A stretch of 55,751 bases of DNA, taken from contig NZ_NXLQ01000014.1 of the NCBI RefSeq assembly GCF_003364195.1, positions 1-55,751 of the forward strand. Direction: 5' to 3'. How positions within the stretch are numbered: position 1 is the stretch's first letter; the number at the start of each line of letters is the position of its first letter. The position numbers and the translations under genes are program-made. A model generated the notes under the pieces. It saw only the letters and a list, made by a program, of their open reading frames with translations. It made no database searches and had not been told where the DNA came from. This DNA comes from Helicobacter didelphidarum (GTDB lineage Bacteria > Campylobacterota > Campylobacteria > Campylobacterales > Helicobacteraceae). Shown piece by piece: positions 54,326 to 55,751 of the stretch.

Positions 54326-55393
54326 ATTTGTTTTTTGATGAATGATTCTCACAAGTGATGTAATATCATATTCTCTGATTTTTTTCTCCATTGTTTCAAA
54401 ATAAGATTCTATATTATCTTGAGTGAGGATATGCTTACCCTTTGCAATAGAATCTAATTGTATTGAGTTCATATCGGCATTATAATGTGTTCTTTCCCAA
54501 TAGTGCGTTATATCATCAGCATAATCCAGATCATCAAAGCCATAAAGTGTAGCATTTGGTAATGTCTCTATCTGTTGTAAAAAATAAATGATATATTGCT
54601 TTGTCTGTCTAAAAAACTCAATTCCATTAGCATAATACGCAAATCGTGAATATGTTGGGATAATAAAAGAAAATTGTGTATTTGGATTATTTTTTACAAA
54701 TGAGAGAACATATTTATCAATAATACTTGTATTTACCCTGTTTGGTTTATGTTTGGTTGCATTTTCTTCTAAAAAGCTATTCATATTTTTCTCTGCAATT
54801 TTTGTAAGCTCTGGCTTTATCCACGAAATATCATAACTTTTGATTTCTTGCGTATTGATTGTGCTATCTTGTTGTATCCTTTTCTCTCCAACACATTTTT
54901 TATCTTTGCTCCATCTTAAAGCACAGGAAACAAACCTCCAATTAAAGTAAAACTTTATAATATCAAGATTTGAATTTTTATATAAAAAAGCAAATCCGCT
55001 TGTATCCCAAAAGTAAGTAAAATAATCAGGGTCAAAAGAGTACACTACATGCTTGATATGTTTTTTTTGCAATGCATATTGTAAAATAATAGCTCGTTGA
55101 TTAAATGTTCCTCCACTCATAGAGAGATTAGCCCAAATGCCGCCTAATTTATCATTTGCTTCTTGTGTTGATGTCTTCTCAAGCATAGAAGTGCCAAGAA
55201 TAATAGAATCAAAATCATAGTGATCAATAATGCCTTTATTCTGAATGCGTGCATCGCCTGAAAAAGTTATCTCTCTCCAATATGGCTTATGCCAAAACTG
55301 CATTGGGTCATAGAGATAGAGTAATGTTACTAAAACAAAAAAGAATGGTAATGGTATCAGAATACCAAGTGAAAATTTCTTATACTTATTCAT
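54311..55393 (-). CDS. SGNH-like protein paired with an MBOAT acyltransferase
   Basis: A 360-residue protein with one N-terminal membrane helix and a periplasmic domain. LGTSMLEKT and the following LSMSGGTFNQRAI recall the SGNH hydrolase fold of AlgX/AlgJ- and DltD-type partners of membrane O-acyltransferases; ERTHYNADM near the end may carry the catalytic His. It likely moves acetyl groups onto a polysaccharide. The ATG at 55393 with GGGGTA before it is preferred over 55441, which lies within the neighbour. It is next to the MBOAT gene. Confidence 0.65.
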   Translation of the reverse strand: MNKYKKFSLGILIPLPFFFVLVTLLYLYDPMQFWHKPYWREITFSGDARIQNKGIIDHYDFDSIILGTSMLEKTSTQEANDKLGGIWANLSMSGGTFNQRAIILQYALQKKHIKHVVYSFDPDYFTYFWDTSGFAFLYKNSNLDIIKFYFNWRFVSCALRWSKDKKCVGEKRIQQDSTINTQEIKSYDISWIKPELTKIAEKNMNSFLEENATKHKPNRVNTSIIDKYVLSFVKNNPNTQFSFIIPTYSRFAYYANGIEFFRQTKQYIIYFLQQIETLPNATLYGFDDLDYADDITHYWERTHYNADMNSIQLDSIAKGKHILTQDNIESYFETMEKKIREYDITSLVRIIHQKTNSHEE

Positions 55394-55400
55394 AATACCC

Positions 55401-55751
55401 CTAGAAATTAAAATAGATAAATTCATTGTATGGATTAACATTTGCTGCTACTATGGGCATCCAAAGCAGTAACATTGTTATTAAGAATGTTTTTGTGTCT
55501 GGTTTAAAGTATCGTGTAAAATATATGCTATTTTTACAATAGAAACAAATGAAAAATGAAATAATGATATAAAGCAGTGTTCTCTCACTTCCATGAAGTT
55601 GTCCTAACATTACCCCAACCTTATACCACTTCTGTGGTAACCCCACCCAACTAATCCCAAACATACTCTTCAGCAAGCTTATAGCAGTATCTAAGTTTTC
55701 AGCTCTAAAAAATATCCAAGCAATATTGACAAAATTAAAAGTAAGAATCCA
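55401..55751 (-). CDS. MBOAT family O-acyltransferase, C-terminal part (cut by window edge)
   Basis: The frame is open to the last base of the window, giving 116 residues of the C-terminus. It has FNFVNIAWIFFRAENLDTA, then LLKSMFG, followed by two hydrophobic segments. FFRAxxxxxA is the family signature at the end of AlgI/PatA-type membrane acyltransferases, which pass acetyl groups across the membrane. The start lies outside the window. With the SGNH-like gene seven bases on it forms an acetylation pair. Confidence 0.75.
   Translation of the reverse strand, partial: WILTFNFVNIAWIFFRAENLDTAISLLKSMFGISWVGLPQKWYKVGVMLGQLHGSERTLLYIIISFFICFYCKNSIYFTRYFKPDTKTFLITMLLLWMPIVAANVNPYNEFIYFNF

Noticed and set aside
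1-55751. tRNA, rRNA, SRP RNA or tmRNA genes
   Set aside because: I looked for T-loop and anticodon-arm patterns in the gaps and saw none; covariance-model tools would be needed to exclude small RNAs.

Overview
The window is AT-rich, densely coded DNA from an epsilonproteobacterium (Campylobacterota), most likely an enterohepatic Helicobacter. The core genes are Helicobacter-like: a second glutamyl-tRNA synthetase of the GltX2 type, the pseudaminic acid aminotransferase PseC, six-repeat S1, Obg, FlhB, KdsC and LpxD. A histidine gene (hisB) and a type VI secretion amidase module point away from H. pylori. This assignment comes from reading the proteins, not from a database search.

Layout. 1-1600: the end of a T6SS Tae4-like amidase effector, a Tai4-like immunity gene, a relic of a second effector C-terminus, and a second Tai4-like gene. 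1.9-22.5 kb: core chromosome with ffh, gltX2, yggT, a glycosyltransferase, a ZnuA-like binding protein, a GH25 lysozyme, lysA, prmC, an M48 protease, a TerB-like protein, a degenerate redox-type gene pair, pseC, tal, ppk2 and a CinA-domain protein. 22.6-43.1 kb: an accessory defence island with visibly higher G+C. 43.6-55.7 kb: core again, with a GNAT acetyltransferase, rpsA, obg, a Nudix hydrolase, hemW, flhB, hisB, kdsC, lpxD and a membrane O-acyltransferase/SGNH pair cut by the window edge.

The island starts with an LprI-type lipoprotein, a DinJ antitoxin whose toxin is broken, and a HEPN/nucleotidyltransferase pair. It then carries two type I restriction-modification operons. System A is hsdS (nonsense mutation), an ATPase-TOPRIM gene resembling fused PARIS/OLD defence proteins, a RhuM-Fic gene, hsdR, and hsdM (frameshift near its start). 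System B is hsdR, hsdM, a self-inhibited-type Fic gene and hsdS. Each operon therefore contains a Fic-domain gene coupled to the hsd genes. The island ends with an orphan DinJ antitoxin and a RelB-RelE pair.

The most unusual feature is a mosaic of structured palindromic repeats in both hsdS loci. In hsdS-B about 1.3 kb of repeats lies between the N-terminal helix region and the target-recognition domain. It reads without a stop for about 1.1 kb and then shifts frame at a run of seven T; removing one T would restore a single 696-residue reading frame. In hsdS-A the same repeats sit in the leader and split the start of the gene. The repeats share one architecture but have three kinds of outer arm and several kinds of inner stem. 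In each kind both sides of the stem differ together, which is what selection on, or copying of, a hairpin would produce.
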